Below, piece by piece: positions 49,405 through 59,780 of a stretch of DNA of 64,000 bases. This stretch comes from Magnolia sinica (taxonomy: Eukaryota; Streptophyta; Magnoliopsida; Magnoliales; Magnoliaceae): contig NC_080578.1 of assembly GCF_029962835.1 (NCBI RefSeq), forward strand, positions 102,775,759 through 102,839,758, written 5' to 3'. Numbering within the stretch: the stretch's first letter is position 1; each line of letters opens with the position of its first letter. The position numbers were made by a program, and so were the translations under genes. The notes beneath the pieces were generated by a model. The model was not told where the DNA came from. It saw nothing but the letters and a program-made list of their open reading frames with translations, and searched no databases.

Positions 49405-49675
49405 CGACAACCGGTATTGATAATCGGCATCGATAATCGGCATATACAATTGGCCTCGACAATCAGAATCGGTTTCGATAATCAGAATTGGCCTTGACAA
49501 TCGGAATCGACCTCGATAATCAGCCTCGACAATCGAAATCGGCCTCGACAATCGAATTCGGCCTTAACAATCAGAATCAGCCTCGATAATTGGAATCGGC
49601 CTCGATAATCGGAATTGGCATCGACAATCGGACTCGACAATCGAAATCGGTCTCGATAATCGGAATCGGCCTAAC
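49405..49675. repeat. 19-bp tandem array (CGATAATCGGAATCGGCCT type)
   Basis: About fourteen degenerate units of 19 bp, some shortened by six bases to 13 bp. The array begins before the hAT insertion (CATAATCGGTACCGACAAC at 46814-46832), so the hAT landed inside it. Confidence 0.9.
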
Positions 49676-49794
49676 AAGGGCTTAAGGGAAGGTCAAAATG
49701 TGGATATTCAACCATAATTGCCCATCAATGTGGACATTTAACCAACATTGCTCCCAAGGAGTGGCCCACATAGAGCCAAACGTATCGTGGGTCC

Positions 49795-50615
49795 ATGACC
49801 TCACACAAGGACCTAATACACATCACTATGGGCCTCACTCATGGGCCGCATATACATCACAATGGGCCTTGGCACATGGGCCATAAATATATCACATCGG
49901 GCCTCACTCGTGGGCCGCATATACACAACAGGTGGGCCCTGCACATGGGCCTCAGATACATCACACGGGCCACAACCCATGGGCCTAATGCACATCATAA
50001 TGGGCCTTGTATATATCAAGTCAGCTGCATCAATGGGCCGCACCAATGGGCTCATATACATCAAGTGGACCGCATCAATGGGCCTCATATACACAACAGG
50101 CGGGCCCTGCTCATGGGCCTCAAATACATAATATGTGAACCCTACACATGGGTCTCATATGCATCAAATGGGCCACGTATTTGGGCCTCAAATACATCAA
50201 ATGGGCCACGCGTCATAGGCCTAATACATATCACAATGGGCCTTGCCCATAGGCCACGAATACATCACGATGGGCCACAGCATATGGGCTGAAAATACAT
50301 CTCATTGGGCCTTACCAAATGGGCCGAAAATACATCACAATGGGCCACAACATATTGGCCGAAAATACATCTCAATGGGCCACGACATATGAGCCGAAAA
50401 TACATCTCAATGGGCCACGACCCATGGGCCTTAAATACAACAAGTGGGCCGCATCAATGGGCCTCATATACACAACAGGTGGGCCCTGCACATGGGCATC
50501 AAATACATAACATGTGGGCCCTACACATGGGCCGGGTATACATCATATTGGGCCTCAAACATGGGCCTCATATACTTCAAGTGGGTCGTATCACATGGGT
50601 GCACCAATGGGCGAC
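49795..50615. repeat. degenerate tandem array rich in TGGGCC
   Basis: Repeating phrase ATGGGCCNNAAATACATCNC and AATGGGCC. The spacing is exactly 35 bp in the best part (GAAAATACATC at 50291, 50326, 50361, 50396). Open frames in several registers follow from the repeat structure and are not genes. Confidence 0.9.
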
Positions 50616-50635
50616 ATAGATATACAATATATACA

Positions 50636-52200
50636 TTACAGTGCGTCCCACGACACGTCCAGATGGACGGTGCTGATGTACAACGCATACATGGACGGCG
50701 TGGTTGGAACACATTCATCATGGTGCGCCCACACGTTGGTGGACGGCGTGTATAGAACACATACACAATAGGGGGCCCCACTGTCTAGGGGCAGATGGAC
50801 AGTGTGCATATAGATTACATACATCAAGGTGGGTCCCATGGCACGTCCATATGGACGATGTGGACATAAAGCATACACAACAAGGTGGGTCCCACCAAGG
50901 CATGGGCCACCCAGGAGATAAGCCAGCACACCAATCCACCTCTGCCAAATGTACCGGTTGGATAAAACACATACAGTCAAGGTGGGCCAGCCCTTGAAAT
51001 AATCTGGAAAACTGGATGGACGATGTAGATTACAAAACATATAACATGGTGCGTCCCACGCACACCGTCCAGGGATGGACGGTGTGGATATAAAACATAT
51101 ACATTACAGTGGGGGCCACACCATCTGGACAGATGGCAGTGGATATATAATTCATACACCAAGGTGGGTCCCATTCCACACGTACAACACGTGTGGGATG
51201 GCCCCACATGAGTTGAAAATAGATGGATGGTGTGTGTGAAACACATACATACATCAAGGTGTACACCACACAACACACACACAGGTGGGCCTCATCCCAG
51301 AAAAATGGATGGATAGCGTGGTGAACACATACATACATCAAGGTGTGCGCCAACAACACACACACACACGTTGCAGGGGGTCCCACCATCTCCAAACAAA
51401 TGGACGGCTAGGATGTTAGGCACGTACATCACGTTGGGTCCCATCCCACACGTGCAATATGTGTGGGGTGGGCCCCACACAATCTGAAAACATGGCTGGA
51501 CGGTGTGTATAAACACATGCATTAAGGTGGGGTTTGCACCAAAAGACAAATGGACGGCTAGGGGATATACAATACATTCACCAAGGTGGGTCCCACCCCC
51601 ACACGTGCCTCACGTGTGGGGTGGGTCCACACCTCCAAATTGAAGGACGGTTTGTATATAAAACATATACACGGTTTGTATATAAAACATATACATCACG
51701 TTGGTGCCACAGCGGCTGCCAACGGATGGACGGTTGTATACATCTCGGTCGCCCCTCTCTGCACCGTCCAAAAATGGACGGTGTGGATATATGATACATA
51801 CGTCAAGGTGGGTCCCACCCACACATGGCAGGTGAGTGCCACATGAGCATCACAGCGGCCCCACATGAATAGACGGTCTGGATATGACACAGCTCACGGC
51901 CAGACCCACGGAACTTGCTGACGCCTAGCTGCTGTGGACGGTTTGGATTTCACATATACATCACGTGGGACCCACAGAACTTGCTGACGTCAGTCAGCAG
52001 ATGGGTCCCACCATCCCCAAACAGATGGACGGCTTGATTAACACATAGATCATGGTGGGCTATACGGTGATGGATGAAACACACACGGCATGGTGGGTAC
52101 CCACCGTCCAAGTTGTTGGACGGTGCGGATGCACCACATACATCAAGTGGGCTCCACCGTGATGGATGGCGTGGATAGACCACACGCATCAGGTGGGCCA
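50636..52200. repeat. degenerate tandem array of GGACGGTGTGGAT units (50-60 bp)
   Basis: Some two dozen units of the form GATGGACGGTGTGGATATAAAACACATACATCAAGGTGGGTCCCACC, split here for reading as GATGGACGGTGTGGATA + TAAAACACATACATC + AAGGTGGGTCCCACC. Unit length varies. The consensus is the reverse complement of the core in the dispersed fold-backs. Confidence 0.88.
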
Positions 52201-52208
52201 CACGTCAT

Positions 52209-52210
<2 letters not shown>

Positions 52211-52257
<47 letters not shown>
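52211..52257. repeat. (AG)n microsatellite
   Basis: Uninterrupted AG repeat of 47 bp at the end of the third array, within the LTR. Confidence 0.95.
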
Positions 52258-52259
<2 letters not shown>

Positions 52260-53030
52260 TCGGTGGTGATGGAGGGGCCTCGCCACTATGGGCCCCTCTT
52301 TGATATAAAGCATACATCAACGTGGGTCCCACCATATGTGGGCTCTTAAATCATAAAAAAATACATAAATAAATAAATAAAAATAACAAAAATGTAGATC
52401 CAAGATCACCCACCGTCGATCTCCTCTTCCTTCTTCCGCCAATGCGATTTAGAGCTCTAAGTGGTGCGATTCAACGGTCGAGATGAAGCTTGGATGGTGG
52501 AGATGGGAGGTAGGAAGGTAGGAAGGTGGGCCACATTAGGCTCTCATCTCCTTGGAAGCCATGGACATCCACTCTCCCATGGTTGCTTGGGAGGTGGAGT
52601 TTGAAATGAGAGAGAGAGAGAGAGATAGAGGATGGGATGTAACAGCGAGAGGGATGAGTGAGTGAGTGATGGGTGTACTTGGTTGTAGGAGAAAGTTGAC
52701 TTTAGGGGAGAGGTGGTTGTACTTGCTTGAGGTGATTGATGGGATATGTATTTGACATTTGATGTGATGGATTCTCTTGGGATTACAACACACGATGTTT
52801 TCCTTGAAACTGAACACGGGCACACATCTTTTGGCCTGAGTATTGCCTTGACGCGTGAGACGCGGCGACGACGTGGTTGCTAGGGTACAAGTCTCGGGTC
52901 GAGCCGACTTTAAAATACGGGATACGACTCGGGATCGCCCGTAAACGCCGGTTACAGATCGCGGGTTGCCGGAATTCGACTGGGAGGACCGCAGAAGCCT
53001 ATGGAACGGTACGAGTTAGGAGGTCTTACA
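52258..53030. other. 3' part of the candidate LTR
   Basis: No gene. 52870-53030 is G+C-richer, with CGGGTCGAGCC and GATCGCCCGTAAACGCCGG words, and ends GGTCTTACA. Confidence 0.4.
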
Positions 53031-53035
53031 TATTT

Positions 53036-54585
53036 AATATTTTACATCGCTCAATTCACATGACTACAAATCAAATTATCAAATACATAAATAGAACGTG
53101 GAACCACTTAATATAACGGAGTGTATCACTTAAAAAGATGTGTAAATCAGCACCAATAAATGAATATCAACAACATATATCATTAACACTTATCAAATAC
53201 TATAAAAGTCCTAACAATAGAAATTTTATATTGCTCAGGCATTTCATCGAACATGTTGAGTACTACAACACGTAACATTAGAGTTACAACAATAAAACAA
53301 TTCAAGTATAATTAGCATATGGATATTATAAACAGTTAAAATAATTATCAAGAGTTGATAAAATGAAATCTAAAAGAATAGTTTGCACTTTAAAAGAAGA
53401 TTATGCGATCTAATTGCATTAGGATTAATGTTTCAGGGAAAACCATTGATTTATATAGAAACATTAAGATTATTATGAGATTCATAAAATTGAATGTAAG
53501 AAAACCTAAATTGAGAAGTGGAATCCAAATCATATGACGGATGGTATCCGTCGTTTACTTGTGATCATCAAACAATGACAAACCAAGCAATGGACCAAGT
53601 CCGTTGCTAATTGCGTATTGTGACGGACTTGATCCGTCGTTTTTTTACCGTTTCTGTTTCATTTGATGGTTGTAACCATATAATCAACGACTAAAAAAAT
53701 GAATGGTCCACCTTAATTATCATAGATGTCTACTTATTAATTTGGATTGTCTATGAAATGGAGTCTACTTTTGATTGTTATTATATTGTATTGTTTGATA
53801 AAATGATTCTTTTAAACAATAACGCTCAAATAACATTTTAAGAAAAATAGACTGTCATTGAAGGATGTTTATATATTTTTTTATAAAATTAGATTTTTAG
53901 AACTAAGTTTTCAAATTTGATTTTCGTATAAATCTACTTCAATACTTTTTTTTTGGGATGACTACAAACAATGCCTAAATATATTGATTTCAATTCTATA
54001 AAATAATTTTCATTTTACCTTCTAAAAAGATATAGTTTCTCTCTATAGCAAATTATTTAAGAACTATACATTTTATTAGGACTTGCAATAGGTGGCTTGT
54101 GGCTGGCTAAGGCTTGGATTTTGATATGGTCAACTAGGGCTGTCTTACTTATTGATTTTGCCTTGCCCATGCCTAGTTCATTAATATCACTTATATTATG
54201 AAATAAAATTTGTAGTATAAAAAAAATGGAGTTGAAAAAATAAATTTAAGCATATAAAGTGATTTTAGATCCATGAATAAGGTCCAATTACATATGCATC
54301 ATCAGTTAAAGTATTTTTCAGGACCAAAAGGTAGTTGAATAGCTAGTGCTTGGTCAAATATACATAAAACCAAAATTCTCTCTCCAAATGCCATTTTTTA
54401 ATGGGTGGGGCCCATTTATTGGGCTTGAATGTATTATGTGGTTCGAATTTTAATCCATGAGGAGGTCAGATGTTGTCAATGTCATTTCACTGGTAATATA
54501 TGAGAGGGGACCCGTGCTATAAAAGTTGGGACTCCTGCTTGGTGTTAAAATAAAACCTCTTGGTTCCCATCCCAAATAGTGAGAC
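53036..54585. other. A+T-rich intergenic stretch, no gene seen
   Basis: Probably older repeat sequence into which the LTR inserted. Contains the GACGGAT hairpins at 53535-53650. Confidence 0.35.
53535..53650. repeat. short palindromes ACGGAT-ATCCGT
   Basis: GACGGATGGTATCCGTCG (53536-53553) and GACGGACTTGATCCGTCG (53622-53639) are near-perfect hairpins, with AAGTCCGTTGC between them. The motif style is known from plant DNA transposons whose interiors repeat ACGGA..TCCGT. Confidence 0.5.
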
Positions 54586-55046
54586 ATGGATTGCCTGCCT
54601 AGGTGGGGTCCACTGTCATTTTTGTGAGAAATCCACCTCACTCATCTGTTTTTTCAGCTCATGTCAGGACATGCGCCCAAAAATGAGGTGGATCCAGAAC
54701 TAAGTGGGCAACATGACCGGAAAAAAGTGGGAAAGAAATGCCTGCTGTTGGAATCTTCCTCAAGTCTACCTTGATGTTTACATGCCATTCAGACCGTTCC
54801 TAAGGTTATTCTTACTGAGATGTACTGAAAACACAGCTATTATCCTATAAAATTTTAGTGGCCCAAGGAATGTTTCAACGTTGAGTGTTCAATCTCTACT
54901 GTTTCTTGTTGCGTGGCCCACTTGAGTTTTTGGTCCACCTTTTTTGGTCTCTTATCCTAACATGAGTTGATAAAATGGATGGATGGAATGGATTTCTAAC
55001 AAACATCACAATAGACCCTGGAGCTGCTTACTACAGGGTGTCCCAG
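54586..55046. mobile_element. fold-back element, GATTGCCT(G/A)GG ends
   Basis: Left ATGGATTGCCTGCCTAGGTG and GAGAAATCCACCTCACTCAT. The right end in reverse complement reads GCTGATTGCCTGGGACACCC and TTAGAAATCCATTCCATCCA. Opposed AGTGGG / GGCCCACTTGAGTTTT segments lie between. Confidence 0.65.
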
Positions 55047-55064
55047 GCAATCAGCATCCCCAAT

Positions 55065-55400
55065 GGCGATGGGAAATACCTCATCCATATGAGATACAAA
55101 AATCTACTTAATTTTTTGGACCACTTGGACCACACTCTGAAATAAACTGATAAATCAGACGAATAATATGAATAAAGGATAAGTTTGATCGAAAATTTTT
55201 ATAGTCCAACTAATGTGTTAATGGTCATTCACCACTAATTCTAGTGGTGTGGTTCACCCGAACTTTGGATGTTCTTAATTTTTAGCATAGATTCTTAAAA
55301 TGAGATGAAAAAACAGATGAACGGTGTGGATATACAAGAAATCCATCAAGGTGGGCCCCACACCGTCAGTGTGTTACCTAGGTAACACCTTATCCACTCC
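55065..55400 (-). repeat. partial fold-back (right half)
   Basis: Holds GAACGGTGTGGATATACAAG, TCAAGGTGGGCCCCACACC and a TTACCTAGGTAA palindrome at 55374-55385. The left half is eroded. Confidence 0.5.
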
Positions 55401-55689
55401 CCAATGGAATAAATGTCCTTCAAAGCAACAGCGGAAAATAAATATTTTAATGATAAATTTCAACGGAGAAAAGTAACTACCTAAAGAATAAGATGCATCA
55501 TACACATGATTTTTGAAATATACACTTTCAGATGAACGGTCACGATCGCACGCAACCAAACCACGTGTGCTGCAAATAAAATAGCTCCACAGTCACTTCA
55601 TGCCTCCCACCTCCACCCGACAGGGTCATTTTCGTAGTAAAACTGAAAAGCAAGGGTCCAAAGATTCCGAGGTTGGAATTCCTCGTTGT

Positions 55690-56125
55690 ACTCGGATTGG
55701 ACGTGGCAACATTACGAGGGCCTCACCGTGGTGCATGTGGTATATCCGTACCGTCCATATGTTTTTTTAGATCATATTAGATCATGAAATTAAAAATTAC
55801 ACAGATCCAAATCTCAGGTGGACCACATCACAGAAAAAAATGGGGATTGAATGCTTACAGTTGAAAATTTTCAGGGGTCCACATAATTTTTGGGTTAAAA
55901 ATATAACTTATTTCCTTTCATCTAAGTCATTGTGACCTTATGAACAGTTTTGATGGAAAAAAAACATAATTGTGGGCCCTAGAAAGGTCTCAGCAGTGAG
56001 CATCATCGTTTCTACTTATTTCTATGGTGTGGTCCACTTGAGATCTTGATATGTGTCATTTTTTATATCAAGTACTAAAATAATCTTAAAAAATTTATGG
56101 ACAGTGTGGATAAAATAAATCACTA
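55690..56125. repeat. fold-back of the GTCCAT core family
   Basis: Left CACCGTGGTGCATGTGGTAT and CCGTACCGTCCATATG; right TTATGGACAGTGTGGATAAA. The centre has GACCTTATGAACAGTTTTGA and opposed GTGGACCACATCACAGAAAA / TGGTGTGGTCCACTTGAGAT. Terminal repeats are not resolved. Confidence 0.6.
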
Positions 56126-56527
56126 TGGAATACAGAATTCAACACTTAAACACACTACCTACTGCTGTGTGCTACACAACACCATACGAATCCTTTTTTG
56201 TCGTCTCGTAACGAAAAAGCCGATCGAATCAAACACGCATGCAGATCTAGGGGTGCGAGTAGCCAAAACTACTCACGTCGGGATGCGTAATCTGAGGTTA
56301 TCAACGGCGCTCATTGATTGGAGAAGGACCCTTTTTATCATCCGCGCGGGAGCTCTGTTTTCTCAGAGTGACGGACCAATGAAAGATCGACACGTCTTCA
56401 TAAAGTCTCCCACGTGGGCGTCGAGAAAGAAAGAGCTCTGGATTTCTGACACCGACGGCGACTCGCTGGAAGAGATCCAGCCGTATAATCATTATCCAAA
56501 AATTATTAGTTTAGATGAATTATGGGG

Positions 56528-57535
56528 GCGTGGATTGCGTACTACCCGACGAGTACCTAGAGAGAGACGGACGGTCCTTTTTAGGGCGTGTGGGCCCACC
56601 GTGATGTATATAGCCATCCATCTATTTGCAAAGATCATGAAGGAAGCGGATTGGCTGGTGTACCACACACGCCAGCTATATAGCTCATGTATTGGCGCTA
56701 GCAAGTTCGTTGGGTCCCATCATGAGGTATGTGTTATATCCAAACCGTCCATCCATTTGGTGGGCTCATCTTAAGTGTGGAGCCTAAAAGTAAGACAGAT
56801 CTAAAGATCAATTGGACCACACTGCAAAAAGCAGTAGGTTTGAACGTCTACCATTAAAATCCTGTTGGGTCACAATTTTGGATTAATATGAAATTTGTTT
56901 TTTCTATTCAACCATAAATTTTTTCATCTGATGGAAAATAAACATTACGGTGAACCTTGCAAATTTTTTAATGGTAAAAATCATTATCCCAATGCTATTT
57001 TTGGTGTAGTCCATTTGAGCTTTAGGTGTTATTCTCAAAAAATGGATGATCATTATAGATATAATAAATACATCATTATGGGGCATGTAACTTTGATCTC
57101 CTTTGAACCGTTCGTACAAGACGGAGCTCGAGAGCGTCGGCGCTCGTCTCCGCACGACACGTATCTCTACCAGATATATAGCTGATGTGTGGTACACCAG
57201 CCAATCCGCTACCGCGAGGGACGGTCCTGTTATGGTGTGTGGGGCCCACCGTGATGTATATATTTTATCCACGCCGTCTATCTATTTTGAAAGATCATTT
57301 AATGGCACAGGAAGCAGTGGATATTAAACATCGTGGTGGCCATATGAAGTTTTCAACGGTTGGAGTTCAATCTCATTGCTTCTTGTGATGTGGACCATGT
57401 GGTCCACTTGAACCTTGGATCTACCTACCTTTTGGTTTCATGCCCTAAAATGATCCGTGAGAATATATGAAGGCCGTCGATAAAATATATACATCACGTA
57501 GGGCCCACATAGCCCCTGACACCCAATCCGAACCC
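56528..57535. mobile_element. composite: outer fold-back remnants around an inner fold-back
   Basis: Outer left terminus GTGGATTGCGTACTACCCG (56531) with CCGTGATGTATATAGCCATC. The outer right part has a GATCCGTGAGAATATATGAA, GGGCCCACATAG, CCCAATCCGA terminus. The inner element occupies 56645-57210. Sequence on both sides of the inner element (56557-56640 and 57211-57290) is a direct repeat. Confidence 0.55.
56645..57210. mobile_element. fold-back element, AGCGGATTGGCTGGTGTACC ends
   Basis: The first 25 bases of both ends are identical (AGCGGATTGGCTGGTGTACC plus ACACA). The match continues loosely through CAGCTATATA. The right subterminal part has GTTCGTACAAGACGGAGCTC, as in the 48248 element. 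566 bp. Confidence 0.85.
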
Positions 57536-57689
57536 GAATTATAGATGCCGTGGTATTGTGATCCGCGGACTACTGAAGTTAATCCGTAGCCCGCAGTTCG
57601 TTGCGCACGCGCGGAGGACCTGACGGCTCAACATGTGAAACGGCATCATGTACGACACCTGTTTTACGTAGTGGGTAAAAGAGCTAAGT

Positions 57690-58130
57690 TCTGTGGGGCC
57701 ACCGTGTTGTTAGTGTGACATCCACTCCGTCCATCGGGTGATATTCTATTCTTAGCCGTACATTCCAAAAATACGCGGAGAACTGTAAAATCACTCCTAA
57801 AACCTTCATGCTGCTCCTGCCCTAGTCCTGGATCAGGCTGATTTTTATGGAATTTATTCATTCTAGTGAAACGCATCTGATGAATGGCTTAGATGGAATA
57901 AAACACCATGGAAGCTCCAGGCACAAACCCATGGTTGGCTCACCTCTCAATTGTTCCCTGTAGCGTGGACCACCCGAGTTTGAGATTCGGCTGATTTTGT
58001 TACTTAGGGCCTAATATCAAGGGACACACATGATGAATGGAATGGATTTCATACACACAGCAAGGTGGACCCATGGAACTCGTGTGTTGTACGATCTCCG
58101 TAAAACCGACGTAGGGGAGGATTGCGGTCC
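57690..58130. repeat. fold-back relative with CAAACCCATGGTTGG centre
   Basis: Left CTGTGGGGCCACCGTGTTGT and ACATCCACTCCGTCCATC; right GATGAATGGAATGGATTTCA, CAAGGTGGACCCATGGAACT. CACAAACCCATGGTTGGC and CAATTGTTCCCTGTAGCGTG match the duplicated segment in BELL intron 3. Confidence 0.55.
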
Positions 58131-58346
58131 CATGAATAGGTCTAAGACGCGAATTTCCTACGACCCCGGATATGTGGGGCCCACCAAAAAGTCATCCGCT
58201 AGCTCGGGTTAAGACATCAGCCCGACGGGTGAGGCAGATCCGAAACTCTTATGGGCCACACCACGAGGAACGGTGAGGATGGAAACGCCCACTACAGAAA
58301 ACTTCCCACGGTGTTTGAAAACACAAATATCTGCTCGCCGCTAGGA

Positions 58347-58995
58347 ACGTCAATGGGCCGGGCCAGGGTAGGTCTCCGCCGGATTTTGAACTGTTTCGGG
58401 TGGGCTGGTGGGCGGGGTCTATTCAAAATTAGAGGTGGGTAGGATCCGACCTGATTCGTTGGATCCGACTCGACAAAACTGGTCGGATCCGATCTGACCT
58501 GAACCGAAAGCCAGGGTTGGGTCGGTTCGGATAGAGTAGACCCACTCGGATCCGACACCAAACCAAGTCGAGTTTGGGTCATATAGCTACTCGATCTGAT
58601 TCGGTCGGATCTGAACCGGAATCGAGTAGTATAAAGTCAAATTTTACTCTCTTTAAAAAAAAAAAACCTTTATCCTTCTTCTACCCAAACCCTAACCCTA
58701 CTTGCAGCTCGAGTCGACTTCCTCTCCTTACCTCATTCTCTCTCCTCCTTTCTCTCACTCTTTTTCTCCCAATTTGGCTTGGCTTGACTCAGCTCAATCT
58801 GAATCGACAAGATAGACTCAACTCGATGACCGAGTCAGACTTAGTTCGGGTTAGGCCAGTAAGGAATTGGTTCGGATTGAGTCAGTCCCGTTGGACTCGG
58901 TCCCGAATCAGATAGAATTCGGGTCGGTACTTGCAAAAATCGGATTGGCTCGATGCCCACCAAAATACTAAATTTTTAGGCCGGAGCCCGCCCAT
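58347..58995. mobile_element. eroded GGGCCGGGCC-ended element hosting a hAT
   Basis: Left GTCAATGGGCCGGGCCAGGG; the right end in reverse complement reads GTAAATGGGCGGGCTCCGGC. The hAT-like element at 58430 interrupts it. Confidence 0.4.
58430..58960. mobile_element. hAT-like element with GGATCCGAC subterminal repeats
   Basis: Left end TAGAGGTGGGTAGGATCCGA. The right end runs GGCTCGATGCCCACC and then lacks the expected TCTA tip. Subterminal words GATCCGAC / TCGGATC occur on both sides. The centre has GTATAAAG (58630-58637), an A-tract, AAACCCTAACCCTAC and CT-rich sequence. Flanks CAAAAT match over six bases, so the TSD is partly eroded. Confidence 0.7.
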
Positions 58996-59329
58996 TTACA
59001 TTGCTGACATCTGCCTGATCCAAAAACTTGTGTGCCCCCCAAAGAAGGGCCCAATGGTGGGCCGCCCAATCCCAGCCGTTTGTGGGGCCCACATGAAGCA
59101 TCTGGACCTTTAAATACATGAGGCCCGTTAAAAGCAGGGAACGGAGGACTCTCGGATTCGGTAGTACCCACTTACGATCTCTTATAGAGAAAAGGAATAT
59201 ATACGGATAAACCACAAACAAAGGAATTAGACATGAACACTCCTTGCCTGCAGCCAGGGTTGGTTTGACGAATCCCCAGTAAGCCGGACGTGATGTAGTT
59301 TGATTGGTGACCCCCAACGCTAGCAAGCT

Positions 59330-59780
59330 GGATGGTGTCAAAAAGCTACGTAGGTACCACCATGATATATGTGTTTTTATCCACACAGTCCACCTATTTG
59401 TTCAGTTCATTTTTGGGCTCATGCCCTAAAATGAGCCAAATCCAAAACTCAAGTCGACCACACCACCAGAAACAGTGTGAATTGAATGCTTGCAGTTAAA
59501 AACTTCTTAGGGCCCACCACAATGTTTATGTGCCATCCAACATGTTGATGAAGGGAAAATATAAATATCAGTTTGATCCAAAACCTCTGTAGCCCCAAGA
59601 AGTTTTGACTATTAGGCGTTCAATCCCCACTATTTACTGTAATGTGGTCCACTTGAGCTTCAGATCTGCCTCACAATTGGGCTCATGCACTAAAATGAGC
59701 TGGAAAATTGGATGGATAGCAGGAAAAACACATACCACATGGTAGACCTTACAGAGATTTCACACGAGCTAGCTGGCTGG
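59330..59780. repeat. fold-back of the GTCCAC core family
   Basis: Left CCACCATGATATATGTGTTT and ATCCACACAGTCCACCTATT; right TGGATGGATAGCAGGAAAAA, ACCACATGGTAGACCTTACA. The centre has GGGCCCACCACAATGTTTAT and GTTTGATCCAAAACCTC. Confidence 0.55.

Larger units (their letters stand above)
46825..49411. mobile_element. hAT element, 2571 bp, TSD CCGACAAC, with nested fold-backs
   Basis: Element 46833-49403 lies between perfect 8-bp copies of CCGACAAC. Ends: TAGAGCTGGGCATTCTTG and (reverse complement) TAGAGCTGGGCATTGGAC. Subterminal parts are packed with GATCCGACCC / CCCGATC words. A TATA-like TGTATATAAC (47068-47077), CT-rich sequence and TAACCCTAGAG (47203-47213) follow on the left. Two fold-backs (47707, 48248) were inserted into it. 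No transposase frame. Confidence 0.92.
45244..53035 (+). mobile_element. candidate solo LTR, about 5.2 kb, TSD TATTT, split by a hAT
   Basis: Sequence 45249-53030 starts TGTCACGCCTCAAACTC and ends GAGTTAGGAGGTCTTACA. The ends are an imperfect inverted pair of about 18 bp with TG/CA tips, and they sit between two copies of TATTT (45244-45248, 53031-53035). No gag, protease, RT or integrase frame lies inside, so it looks like an LTR left by recombination. After removing the 2579 bp added by the hAT insertion (element plus one TSD copy) it is 5203 bp. The start style is that of Ty3/gypsy LTRs of the Tekay/Del kind (inference). It holds three tandem arrays and a GA microsatellite. Confidence 0.6.

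Noticed and set aside
49795-50292. 165-codon open frame across the TGGGCC array, with overlapping frames on both strands
   Set aside because: The frame is kept open by the repeat structure. The product is a monotonous NGPxHMG-type string, several registers are open at once, and there is no start context or conserved domain.
50636-51040. Minus-strand frames of 100-134 codons across the third array
   Set aside because: Same cause: degenerate repeats without stops in some registers.
56097-56774. 225-codon open frame on the + strand
   Set aside because: It runs from one fold-back into the terminal repeat of another. No domain, and composition follows the repeats.
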